From Fremontodendron californicum (taxonomy: Eukaryota; Streptophyta; Magnoliopsida; Malvales; Malvaceae), in the NCBI GenBank assembly GCA_030761205.1, contig JAULJL010000028.1, forward strand, positions 14,242,001 through 14,306,000: DNA of 64,000 bases. The letters are read 5' to 3'. The translations under genes and the position numbers were made by a program. Each line of letters begins with the position of its first letter. Within the stretch, counting starts at the first letter, position 1. The notes under the pieces were generated by a model that was given only the letters and a program-made list of their open reading frames with translations, was not told the origin of the DNA and ran no database searches. This document shows, one piece after another, positions 44,458 to 55,211 of this stretch.

Positions 44458-45842
44458 ATGCAAGCAAGGGATTCCGAGAAATTACCTTCCCAAACCATAG
44501 TGAATCCAAGAGAGAATGTGAATGCTATAACTTTAAGAAGTGGGAAACAACTAGAGACACCACAAAAGGATAGTGCTCAAGGGGAGAACAACACCGTGGC
44601 ATCCTCTTTACATCCCAATGAGCCACTAAAAAAGTTAACTCCTAAACCATATTTTCCTTCTTATATAACTCCTCCCCTTTTTCATAGCAGGTTAGCAAAG
44701 TCCAAGAAGGAGGAGCAAGAGAAGGAAATTTTGGAAACTTTTCGGAAAGTAGAGGTGAACATTCCTTTACTAGATGCTATCACGCAAGTGCCAAGATATG
44801 CCAAGTTCCTAAAATTGTTGTACACATCTAAACGTAAGTTGAAAGAGAATGAAAAAGTAAGTGTGGGGGAGAATGTGTCAGCTGTTCTTCAAAAGAAACT
44901 CCCACCTAAATGCAAGGATCCAGGTATGTTTACCATTCCTTGTAAGATAGACAACACCAGGTTTGAGCGTGCTATGCCAGATCTAAGGGAATCTATTAAT
45001 GTCATGCCATATTCAATTTATGCTTCATTGAATCTAGGACCATTAGAGGAAACTGGTGTTATAATACAACTTGTTGACCGTTCTAACACTTACCCAAGAG
45101 GAGTTGTAGAAGACGTTCTTGTACAGGTTAATGAATTGGTTTTTCCCGCTGACTTTTATGTTATTGAGATGGAAGATGAGATGTCTTCTAATCCCACTCC
45201 TATTTTATTAGGGAGACCATTCTTGAAAACTGCAAGAACTAAAATAAATGCACATGATGACACTTTAACTATGGAATTTGATGGTGAAATCGCTTTAACA
45301 TTTTTGAGGCCATGAGATATCCTAGTGATGAGCATTCTGTTTTTAATATTGATATCATTGACTCACTAGTGTAACAAGCTTATGAGCTAGACGGTGAAGA
45401 TAGCTTAGAGATAGTCTTTAGCAAACATCTTGGAATAGGGAATGCTAAAGGGGAACTAGCCTTGAGTGACCATGTGGAAGGGGTAGTAGAATCTTTAAAC
45501 TCGATGCCACCTAAAGATGCAAGGTTTGATGTTTCATTTATTGATTTGCCTTTATCTAATGAGAAACTTCTACCTTCAATTTTTCAGGCACCAACTTTAG
45601 AGTTGAAACCACTACCGGACCACTTGAAATATGTGTTCTTAGGTGAAAAGGACACACTACCGGTCATCATTGCCAAAGAGCTCACACCTTTGCGAGAGGA
45701 ATGACTTATCCGGGTGCTTGGAGAGCATAAAACAGCAATTGGTTGGTCAATTGCTGATATCAAGGGAATAAGCTCATCCATGTGCATGCACCGGATTTTG
45801 TTAGAGGAAGGGTCAAAACCAACATGAGAGGCACAAAGAATA
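44458..45842 (+). pseudogene. Protease region of element G, active site lost
   Basis: Open from 44458 to 45315 through the Gag linker (ITLRSGKQLETPQKDSAQG; KYAKFL-type region) into the protease. The active-site stretch reads MPDLRESINVMPYS where E has LDLGASINVMPYS, so the essential DxGA(S) geometry is lost. YPRGVVEDVLVQVNELVF and LLGRPFLKTARTKINA follow. A small deletion near 45290 shifts the frame. The linker toward RT (FDVSFIDLPLSNEKLLPS, then HKTAIGWSIADIKGIS) continues with further stops. E differs at the same sites, so decay happened independently. Confidence 0.87.
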
Positions 45843-46796
45843 TTGAACCCTCATATGATGGAAGTTGTGAAAAAGGCGATACTAAAGCTCCTAGATGTTG
45901 GAGTGATCTATCCTATCTCGGATAGCAAATGGGTGAGCCCGGTCCAAGTGGTTCCAAAGAAATCAGGTGTAACGGTGGTAACAAATAATGAGAATAAACT
46001 TGTTCCTACTAGGATTCAAACAGGGTGGCGAGTTTGTATTGATTTTCGAAAACTTAATTCCACAATTCGCAAAGACCACTTTCCTTTACCTTTTATTGAT
46101 CAAATGCTTGAAAGGTTAGCTGGCCATTCTCATTATTGTTTTCTTGATGGTTTTTCAGGTTATAATCAGATTGCCACTGCACTGGAGGACCAAGAGAAAA
46201 CAAAATTCACATGTCCATTTGGTACTTTTGCATATCGGCGTATGCCATTTGGTCTTTGTAATGCACCAGCTACATTCCAAATGTGTATGGTTAGCATATT
46301 TTCAGATTATGTAGAGAACATCATAGAAGTGTTCATGGATTATTTTAGTGTCTATGGTGATTCTTTTGATAGATGTCTAGAGAACCTTATACTAGTACTC
46401 AAAAGATGCATGGAAACTAACCTTGTTTTGAATTGGGGAAAATGTCACTTTATGTTAGAACAAGGAATAGTTTTAGGCCATGTTATTTCTTCTTGAGGGA
46501 TAGAGGTTGATAAATCTAAAATAGATATTATGCATTCTTTACCACCTCCCAAATATGTGAGAGAGGTTCGTTCTTTTCTTGGACATGCAGGTTTCTATAG
46601 GAGATTTATCAAAGACTTCTCAAAGATCACATTACCTCTTTGCAAGCTACTAAAAAAAGATGTGATTTTCCACTTTGATGATAAATGCAAAGAGGCATTT
46701 GAAACATTGAAGGGACTCTTAACATCAGCTCCTATCATGCAACCATCAGATTGGAATATACCTTTTGAAATCATGTGTGATGCTAGTGACTATGCC
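45843..46796 (+). pseudogene. Reverse transcriptase of element G, catalytic Asp lost
   Basis: The RT is readable from LNPHMMEVVKKAILKLLDVG through SDSKWVSPVQVVPKKSG, WRVCIDFRKLNSTIRKDHFP, YCFLDGFSGYNQIA and YRRMPFGLCNAPATFQ. The catalytic box reads FMDYFSVYG instead of FMDDFSVYG (copy I, 59029), replacing the second metal-binding Asp by Tyr. A TGA at about 46494 (AGA in I) ends this open stretch. The same frame then continues (VDKSKIDIMHSLPPP; RSFLGHAGFYRRFIKDFSK) into RNase H, where the antisense solo LTR inserts after CDASDYA. Confidence 0.9.
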
Positions 46797-48287
46797 TAAT
46801 GCACTCCAAAGAATGTATCTTAATTAAAACCTTGCACTAAAAAGATCAATTGTAAACTATAGTAGAAGCAAGGGTCAAGTCCACACGGATTGGTGTCTAG
46901 TTTATAAATTATTAGTTTATAACTTAAGTTCAAAAATAAGAAAAGATAATGGGGGTTTTGAAATAATTAAAACTAAAGAAAACAAGATATGTAAAAAGCA
47001 AATAAATAAGAGAAAATCAAATATGAAAAAAGTATGGTTAAGGTTTCATTCTCCACCACTAGACATCAATGAAAATCAATTTCAGATCTATCAACATCAA
47101 TTAGCTATCAAAGTTAATAACCGTAGATAACAACATCCTGTGTTACCCCAATCCTTCCTTAGTTCGTCGTTAAGCAGGACGAACGCCACTACTTAATCTC
47201 TACCTATCAAATAACCTAAGATAAACATCATTAGATTCAAAATGATAGCAGCTTTATGATAAGAAAGATAGGTTGATCTAAGCAACAAACACATAAACAT
47301 TCATTCATTCAACTTATGTTATGTTCCACTTCATAATTCCTGAAAACCCAACATAATCATGAATTACAAATTGCCACTATTGAATAGAAATCAAGACAAT
47401 TACACGGATCAAAATTTCTAAACTAGCATTAGATAATTATCAAGATCAATCTAGTTGGCCACCTATACAAATCAAGACAATATCATGAACAATTCTTATA
47501 GAAGAACACAAGCAACTTTGATAGAAAACCAATAATAGATAAAATCTCAAAATCAATTACAAAACATGTCTAGGGCTTTGAAATCACCCTTAACCAAAAA
47601 GAAGTTTAACTAAGCATAGGCATAGATAATATATACATAAAACTAAAAAGAAAATAAAAGAATGGAGAAGAAGAAGAAGAAGAATAATGATGATCTTTGA
47701 GTCTCCTCCAAAAGATAATGATAGTTTGTGGCTCAAAAGATAGTATTTATAGAGCTTTTTGACCTTGGAAATCCTTTCTTGCTGATCAAGGAAGCTAGGA
47801 GTTAAAGGAGTGCAAAATAGGCAAGTTTTATGAGTTTTGTGGTTTTTCTCGGTTTTGAAGCTGACGTCGGTTTCGTGACTGCTGCACTATCTTGCACTTC
47901 GTCGGCTGATTTGGATGAACATCCTTTGTCCGATTTAGATATGTAAACTATCGTTGGAAAGTTATTCAAGTCAGCTTCAAAAGTCAAGAATAACGTTTCT
48001 TCAAATAATGAATTTAACATAATGATTTCCTTGCAACAAGCTCTGGAGGTCAGATCTGCCTGATCATCTAGCACAAAGAAACTGATCTTTTTGACTCCCA
48101 AGTCTTCTTCCATCTTGTGATTATGATTTTGTAAGCTCTTTACCATTATTATTGACATCATCTGACTTCATTCTCCTTATTATACCTAAAATTCAAAAAC
48201 ATAATATAAGTAAACAAGATAAAGATCGAAAATATAACAAAAACTAAAGGTAGAAAGGCATAAAATGTATATTTTATGAGCTTATCA
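46797..48287 (-). mobile_element. Solo LTR, type I, antisense, in element G
   Basis: 1491 bp; plus-strand ends TAATGCACTCC (first bases mutated from TGATGCACCC) and GAGCTTATCA. ATGCC is duplicated (46792-46796; 48288-48292), and RNase H of G resumes exactly (CDASDYA/AIGAVLGQ). It is more diverged than the other type I copies: the minus-strand TATA region and parts of U3 (47760-47960) differ clearly, suggesting an older subtype. Confidence 0.92.
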
Positions 48288-48292
48288 ATGCC

Positions 48293-48723
48293 ATTGGAGC
48301 TGTTTTGGGCCAACGGGTTGGCAAAGCCTTACATGCCATTTATTATGCCTTTCGAACTTTTAATGATGCTCAATTAAACTATTCCACTACTGAAAAAGAA
48401 CTTTTGGCTGTTGTATTTGCTTTAGAAAAATTTTGATCTTATTTAATTGGTACTAAAGTAATTATATTTTCTAACCATGCAGCCCTTAGGTACTTACTCA
48501 CTAAGATGGAGGCCAAACCAAGGTTGATTATATGGATACTTCTCTTACAAGAGTTTGGTTTGGAGATAGAAGATAAGAGAGGTAGTGACAACCTAGTTGC
48601 GGACCATCTTAGCCGTTTATTTCATAAAAAGGATGCAATACCCTTTAATGAGAACTTTCGAGATGAGCAACTTCTTTTTATGAGTACAACAACTCCCTGG
48701 TATGCCGATATTGTTAATTACTT
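48293..48723 (+). pseudogene. RNase H to integrase linker of element G
   Basis: This continues RNase H with GAVLGQRVGKALHAIYYAF and LLAVVFALEKF. A TGA at about 48435 replaces the CGA (Arg) of copy I; element E has the identical change. Then come the connection to integrase (ALRYLLTKMEAKPRLI, GSDNLVADHLSRLFHKK) and TPWYADIVNY, where the Ogre-like solo LTR inserts at the duplicated TACTT. Confidence 0.88.
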
Positions 48724-49479
48724 TGTCGCAACCTAAAAAATAATGAGTCTCATCGCAAGACTTTATTATTCGTTAAGCGTGACTTTAAAAACAAAATCGA
48801 GGAAAAGTCGACTTAATTCCTCTAGAAAAATGAAGGTTTTGAAAATGACCTTGAAAAAGACATGGAGTCGCCACCAATTTTTTTAGCTAGGTGTGATCGG
48901 CACCTATTAAAATCGGTTTTATAAAATATTTTAAAAATTAATTAAAACATTTTTAAAACCAATTTCAAGTCTGCGTTTAAACCAGAGAAATCAAAGAAAC
49001 GGGTTCGGGACTCGGCTACGTGCGGGGAAGGATTAGCACCCCCACAACGCCCGTATAAACGATACCTTATTAATCGTGTGTTATCTCAAATCTCGGTGTA
49101 AAGTTGGTTTTAAATTTAGTATTTCAAGTTAATTCCCAATTTAATGAAAAATAATTCCATTTTTAATTGAAAATGATCCGGAATTTATAAATTCAAAATT
49201 TTCCTATATTCCCCAATAAACGTGGCAAAATATAGAAATTTTTATTATTTTTTGAAAGATTTCCGAATCATTCTCTTTTTTTTTTTTTTTTGAAAGAAAG
49301 ATATTCCTTTATTAATGATAATTGATGATATTCCCTCCAGCAAACCCGGTAGAGAACTCATGAATTATTTTAACTCGGGAATATCTTTATTTTTTTATTG
49401 AAAAATCATTATCCTTTTGAAAGCATTTTAAAAGATATGAATATGTATATGCATGACATAAATAGAATGACAATGCAAA

Positions 49480-49860
49480 ATCTAAATAATATAATGCTTC
49501 CTAAATGATATGATATAATGTAAATGCCTTAGCATATTCTAAATGAAATGAAATAAATGCCTTAGCATATTCTAAATGAAATAAAATATCCTAAGTTATA
49601 TGACATATTATAAATAAAATGAAATGACCTAGGTAACATAGTATATTCTATATGAGATGCAATATCCTAAGTCATATGATATATTCTAAATGAAATAAAA
49701 TAACCTAAGTAACATAACATATTCTATATGAAATGAAATAACCTAAGTAACATGATATTTTCTAAATGAAATAAAATAACCTAAGTAACATAACATATTC
49801 TATATGAAATGAAATAACCTAAATGACATGGCAAACATGAATGATATGGCATATAAATTA
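49480..49860 (-). repeat. 38-bp tandem repeat inside the Ogre-like solo LTR
   Basis: AACCTAAGTAACAT recurs at 49702, 49740 and 49778, and a variant follows at 49816, a 38-bp period. Two unit variants alternate (ATTCTATATGAAATG versus TTTCTAAATGAAATA), giving a 76-bp higher-order unit. Diverged copies extend left to about 49480. Confidence 0.8.
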
Positions 49861-52509
49861 AATGAGATGGAATATGAAATAATGCTATCATATAATATGC
49901 ATGAAAATAAAAATGAAAATAATAATGCATGAACATAGTATATGCTAAATAATATGAAAAAAAATAACTAAATAAAAAGCATAGGATATCATGAAATATT
50001 CTAAATCATATAATAAACAATATAACATAATTCAAAATCATAACAATATCATAGAAATTATCATAGCAAGAATCACATATTATATAAAATGCATGAACAT
50101 GGAAAATGCAATGCATGAAATGTATTTTTTCCTTTAATTAAGGAAATCCGTATATCTAAAAAAGATATCCGGCTACCTTAGGAAAATATGTCAAATTAAA
50201 TATTCTAAAACCAAAATACTTTGTGATTGTTTGAAAACAATTTTGAAAAGCTTGAATTAAAAATAAAAACTGGGCTTAATCTTTTTTTAAATGGCTCTAA
50301 TTTCCTAAGTTTAAAAATTCGGACTTGACTACCCTTAACCCGAGACTTGAAACATCATTTTTAGAGTTTAAAAAGGCTTAGAAACTACCCTAAGTCAGTA
50401 GCTAACCCTCCTAATCAGCCCACTCTAAATAACTTAACCAAAACAGAAAAATGATTTTTGTTTAAATTCAATTCTGACTCCACTGTCCAGTTTTAATCCA
50501 CGATTTTTTATCCTATTTTTAAAAATTAAAAAAATTCTGAAAAAAATACTGGAGACTCAAAACATGTAAAAATACACGGAAACAAATCATCTTAATTTTC
50601 TAATTAAAGAAGAATTCCCAGAAAAATCGAAAAAGTACGAAAACTGGGTGAAAAAACGGCTTTGCCAAAACACATTTTTGCCTTTGATAAAATCATTTAA
50701 AAATCAAAGTAAAAAAATTTGAAACTCATAAAATGACTTACAAACAGTAGTTAGGACTTGTTGAAAGTTAGATAAAAATTGGCTAAGTAAAAAAAAAATT
50801 ACAAAGGTAGAACAATCAACTTGACAAACTTAATTTTCCACAAGTATGCTCAAGACAGCATGACTTTGAACCATTAATTAGCTCAAGTCATTATTCAAGT
50901 GGCATGAACATGAAATGCATGAGACAATACAGCAAACATAGTGCATGAAATGCATGAGCTTAAATCTAAATGTCATGAAAAAATGCATGGCATTCATATA
51001 GTGACCTAGACCTAAATGAACTTGCATGGCATTTAATGCAATCTAGACCTAAAATGCATGAACATGCATGGCAAATGAACCAAACCTAATAACTAAAATA
51101 TGCATGGCATTTTCACAAACACAAAGCATGCTTAAACCAAAAACTCAATCAAATATCATGCAAATGCTAACCTATCAACTAACATGGCAAGAATGCACAT
51201 AATATGCAAAAATTCCAAGGGTGGCCGAATAGCATAATGCAACTAGCAAACATGGCATTTTCACAAACACTTGGTATACTAGCATGCAAAACTAAATCAA
51301 ATGTCATGCAAATGCAAAAACCTACCAACTAACATGGCAAAAATGCAACACACAATGCAAAACACATGGAGTAGCCACATGGCCTCAAGCTCCAACAAGC
51401 ATGGCATTTTCACAAACACTTGGTATACTAACATGCTCAACTAAAATATAACACTTAAATCATGCAAAAAACACACAAGCATTTTCACAAACACTTAATA
51501 TACTAAATCTAAAACATGCTCAACTAAGATATAAAACTCAAATCATGCAAAGACCACACAAGCATTTTCACAAACACTTGATATACTAAATCTAAAACAT
51601 GCTCAACTTTAAACATCATGAAAACAGAAAATTAAAAATGCAAAAACATGATATTTAAAGCATAAATGGCAACAAACAAAGCAACCAAATTAAAATATAA
51701 CTCAAGAATATGAAGTAACATAACATTTAAAACATCAAAATCAAAGAAAATAACATAAACAATATGGTAAAATAAATCAAAACAGCAACTTAACTAAATA
51801 ATGTAGGCCATTTGGCCATGGTGAGTTTATTGTAAAAATAAAATGTAAAAAATATACTTAAGAAAGAGATGAAGGAAGAACTTAAAAGAACAATAAAAAA
51901 AACATTTATTGAAAATGGAAACTCACCAAATAGAAATCAAAATAGCAAAAACAAGAATGAAAAATCAAGAAAGTGCAAGAGTTGGTGCTCAAGAGCAACC
52001 TCAATAAGCTATACTTCAAGCTTTATCTCTTCAAACTTTCCTTTCTTTTCTAAACATTTCTTTTTTGCTTTCAACCAAGAAGAGAAAAACTAAGTAAAAA
52101 CTCTAAGAACTCAGCAAAATGAAGATGAAAAAAATGAAATTCTGACCTCTCCCTAGAGCTGGCCGAAACCCCCTAATAACATGCAAGGATGTTGTCATTT
52201 TTTTGTAACCAATTTCCCATCAAATGGCTAATAATTCAAGGTGAAAAATCATGAAATTACCATCTTTAGATTAGCATCTCAGCTCTTTCAAATTATAGCT
52301 GTTCAAGAATAATGTTGACATCTTTCTTAGCCTATGTGGCTTAATCACCATGGCTTGATCAAAGAGAATCTCTAACTAACTCTTCATTTTTAGCCATTTG
52401 ATTGAAAAATCAGAAGCTTCCTCCTTCCTTTGGGATTGGGCAGGCCAGCACTTCTCTTTTCCAGCCCAACTCTGATTTTTTGAAAGGCCCAAAGAAGCCA
52501 TTTTCGGTT

Positions 52510-53530
52510 GCTTGGGTGAAATGACTGTTTTGCCCCCCGGATGCAAATAAATATCAAACGGACTCCAAATTCAATTTTTATTTTTTTAATACTTCAAAAA
52601 TAATAAAATATTGAGTTCTGGAAGTTTTCAAAATTATCCGAGTCCGTTTGCTATTTATTTGGATTTTTTCTTCCAAAAATGCCCTTTTATGCCCCTACAT
52701 TTTACCATTTTTTAAACGAGATCCAAATCAATATTTTTCTTCACCAATCTATTCCAAATAGTTTTAAAATGTGATTTGGAAGTTTTCATAATTTTTGGAG
52801 CTCGTTTGGTATTTTTTCGAGATTTATCGGCTTGAATTACTACATAGGAGGCTCGGGATTTGGCCATTTTGCAAACGAACTCCGAATCAAGATTTTCTTT
52901 CTCCAATATCTTCCAAATAATTTAAAAATGAGATTTGGAAAATTTCAAAATTTTTGGAGTCCATTTGCTATTTTTCTTGGATTTATCTTTTTGAATTATT
53001 GCATAAGAGGCCCGGGATTTGGCCATTTTGCAAACGAACTTCGAATCAAGATTTTCTTTCGCCAATATCTTTCAAATAATTTAAAATTGATATTTGCAAA
53101 ATTTCAAAAGATTTGGAGCTCATTTGCTATTTTTTCGAGATTTTCCTTTTTGAATTACTACATAGGAGGCTCGGGATTTGGCCATTTTTCAAACGAACTC
53201 TGAATCAAGATTTTCTTTCGAAAATATCTTTCAAATAATTTAAAAAATGATATTTGAAAAATTTCAGAAGATTTGGAGCTCATTTGCTATTTTTTCGGGA
53301 TTTTCTTTTTTGAATTACTACATAAGAAGCCCGGGATTTGGCCATTTTGTAAACGAACTCCAAATCAAGATTTTCTTTCGCAAATCTCTTTAAAATGATT
53401 TAAGAATTATATTGACAAATTTTCAGAATTTTCGGAGTCCATTTGCTATTTTTCCCAAATTTTCCAATTTTGCCCTTTTGCCTCCGAAACTCGGTTTTGC
53501 TCAAAACAGGTCCGATTTTTAGATTTTCTT
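52510..53530 (-). repeat. ~159-bp tandem repeat inside the Ogre-like solo LTR
   Basis: The marker TTGAATTAC/T recurs at 52832, 52991, 53150 and 53310, with diverged units before and after, about six or seven in all. Each unit carries GGATTTGGCCATTTT and AACGAACTC. The period is divisible by three, so one frame stays open across three units and mimics a repeat protein. Confidence 0.82.
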
Positions 53531-53929
53531 CAATCTAAGCCTTGGGCTATCCTTTTTTATCATTCTTCATCCATTGGGGGCTTTGGTCTTACCAAGTCGG
53601 GCCATTTCTGTGATTCTTCCTGATTTCACCGAAATCCACTAAAAACCCTAATTCTCGATTTTCTCCCGGATTGAATTTTCTTTCGGTTTTTCTTGCAAGT
53701 GACTTCTCCATTACCCGTAGTCAGTGCTTATCTTTCATTTGGAACCTTTAATTTTGACCAATTTGATCGTTGAAGCACTTTTCCCCAAATTTCTCGGATT
53801 AGGGTTTCCTTTCTACTGAATCTCCAAATCCCAACTTTCGAACTCCATATCTTTCAATGTAGACCTCGGATTATCAACATTCTTTCTCCATTTTTCAATT
53901 GAACTTAAAATCTTGATTTTGAAAGTGGG

Positions 53930-53980
53930 TTGACTTTTTTAGTAGTTGACTTTTTGGGGTTGACTTTTTTGAGGTTGACT
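53930..53980 (-). promoter_or_regulatory. TTGACT (W-box core) cluster near the solo LTR start
   Basis: Four TTGACT elements at 53930, 53946, 53960 and 53975, spaced 14-16 bp, within about 200 bp of the LTR 5' end (minus-strand sense). They are equivalent to the cluster at 29050-29102. Confidence 0.4.
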
Positions 53981-54135
53981 TTTTTCAAGTTTGGCTTTTT
54001 TTGCTCGCCCTCTTAAACTAAGTCTCGGAGTACCATCTGCAGGATGAAAACAGTCTTTTTACACTCGGAAACATCAATTTAGGAAGAAAACATACCTGTT
54101 TAGTGGTCCGGACAAAATTAGGTGTCTACATACTT

Positions 54136-55211
54136 AGTTACCAAGAAGTTGCCACAAGAGTTGACCCAAGCTCAAAGAAATAAGATCAAGAGTGATGCCA
54201 AATACTACATATGGGATGATCCTTACCTTTGGAAGCATTGCTCCGATCAGATTATAAGAACAGGTGTACTCGAATCTGAATTTCAATCAATTCTCACCTT
54301 TTGTCACTCTTATGCATGTGGAGGACACATTGGATCCAAACGAACAGCCATGAAAGTTCATGATTCTGGATTTTATTGGCCTACTATGTTCAAAGATGCA
54401 CACCTCTTTTGCAAGTCATGTGATCGTTGCCAAAGAACAGGTAACTTAGGTGCTAGAAATCAAATGCCTCAAACTCCAATACTTATTGTTGAAATTTTTG
54501 ATGTATGGTGCATGGATTTCATAGGACCTTTTCCTTCTTCTTTTGGTAATCTTTATATTTTACTTGCCGTTGATTATGTTTCAAAGTGGGTGGAAGCAAA
54601 AGCCACTAGGACTAATGACTCTAAAGTTGTTTTAGATTTTGTCAAGACTAACATCTTTGCTAGGTTTGGAACACCAAAGGCCATAATTAGCGATAGAGGT
54701 ACTCACTTTTGCAATAGGACTATGGAAGCACTTTTGAGTAAGTATAACATCACACACAAGGTCTCCATCTTATACCATCCTCAAACTAGTGGGCAAGCTT
54801 AAGTGTTAAATCGAGAAGTAAAGTCCATCCTTGAAAATACAGTTAATCCAAAAAGAAAGGATTGGAGTTTACGACTTGATGATGCACTTTGGGTTTATAG
54901 GACAGCATATAAGACACCCATTGGTATGTCTCCTTATCGACTTGTTCATGGTAAGCCTTGTCATCTTCCGGTTGAATTAGAACATAAGGCATATTGGGCT
55001 ATCAAACAATGCAAAATAGAGATGGATGAGGCAGATAAGCAAAGAAAACTAGACCTACAAGAATTAGAGGAGATAAGGAATGATGCATATGAGAATTCTA
55101 GGATTTACAAGGAAAAGACTAAGGCATTCCATGACAAGATGATATCAAGAAAGGACTTTGTTATTGGACAAAAATTTCTTCTCTTCCATTCACTCCTTAT
55201 GTTATTTTGAG
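54136..55211 (+). pseudogene. Integrase of element G, catalytic Glu replaced by stop
   Basis: The reading continues from VTKKLPQELTQAQRNKIKSD to the zinc domain (HSYACGGH, CKSCDRC) and catalytic core (CMDFIGPFPSS; IISDRGTHFCNRTME; YHPQTSGQA). The next codon is TAA where E and I have GAA. By the 35-residue spacing from the second Asp it is the catalytic Glu of the D,D(35)E triad. The same frame then continues (NREVKSILENTVNPKRKDW; YGKP-type HGKPCHLPVELEHKAYW) to FVIGQKFLLFHSLLMLF, where element H begins at 55212. The GPF C-terminal part is missing. Confidence 0.88.

Larger units (their letters stand above)
48724..54130 (-). mobile_element. Solo LTR of a Tat/Ogre-like element, 5.4 kb, antisense
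   Basis: It runs from TGTCGCAACC to GGTGTCTACA on the plus strand, i.e. TGTAGACACC...GGTTGCGACA in its own sense, 5407 bp. TACTT is duplicated on both sides (48719-48723; 54131-54135), and the integrase reading of G continues exactly (compare 59908-59925). It is collinear with the LTR at 23631-29253. No primer-binding site, gag or pol is present, hence a solo LTR. No gene lies inside; the longest frame (52832-53203) is a by-product of the 159-bp tandem repeat. Confidence 0.9.
41248..55211 (+). mobile_element. Autonomous-type Athila element G, interrupted
   Basis: A type II 5' LTR, primer-binding site, gag, protease, RT, RNase H and integrase in the usual order. It is interrupted by an antisense solo LTR (46797-48287), an Ogre-like solo LTR (48724-54130) and element H (from 55212). 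Removing these restores continuous homology with E and I. Multiple stops, frameshifts and catalytic substitutions make it dead. Its 3' end is replaced by the H/I fusion. Confidence 0.88.

Noticed and set aside
52832..53203. 123-codon frame as a repeat protein gene
   Set aside because: By-product of the 159-bp tandem repeat, not open in the other LTR copy.
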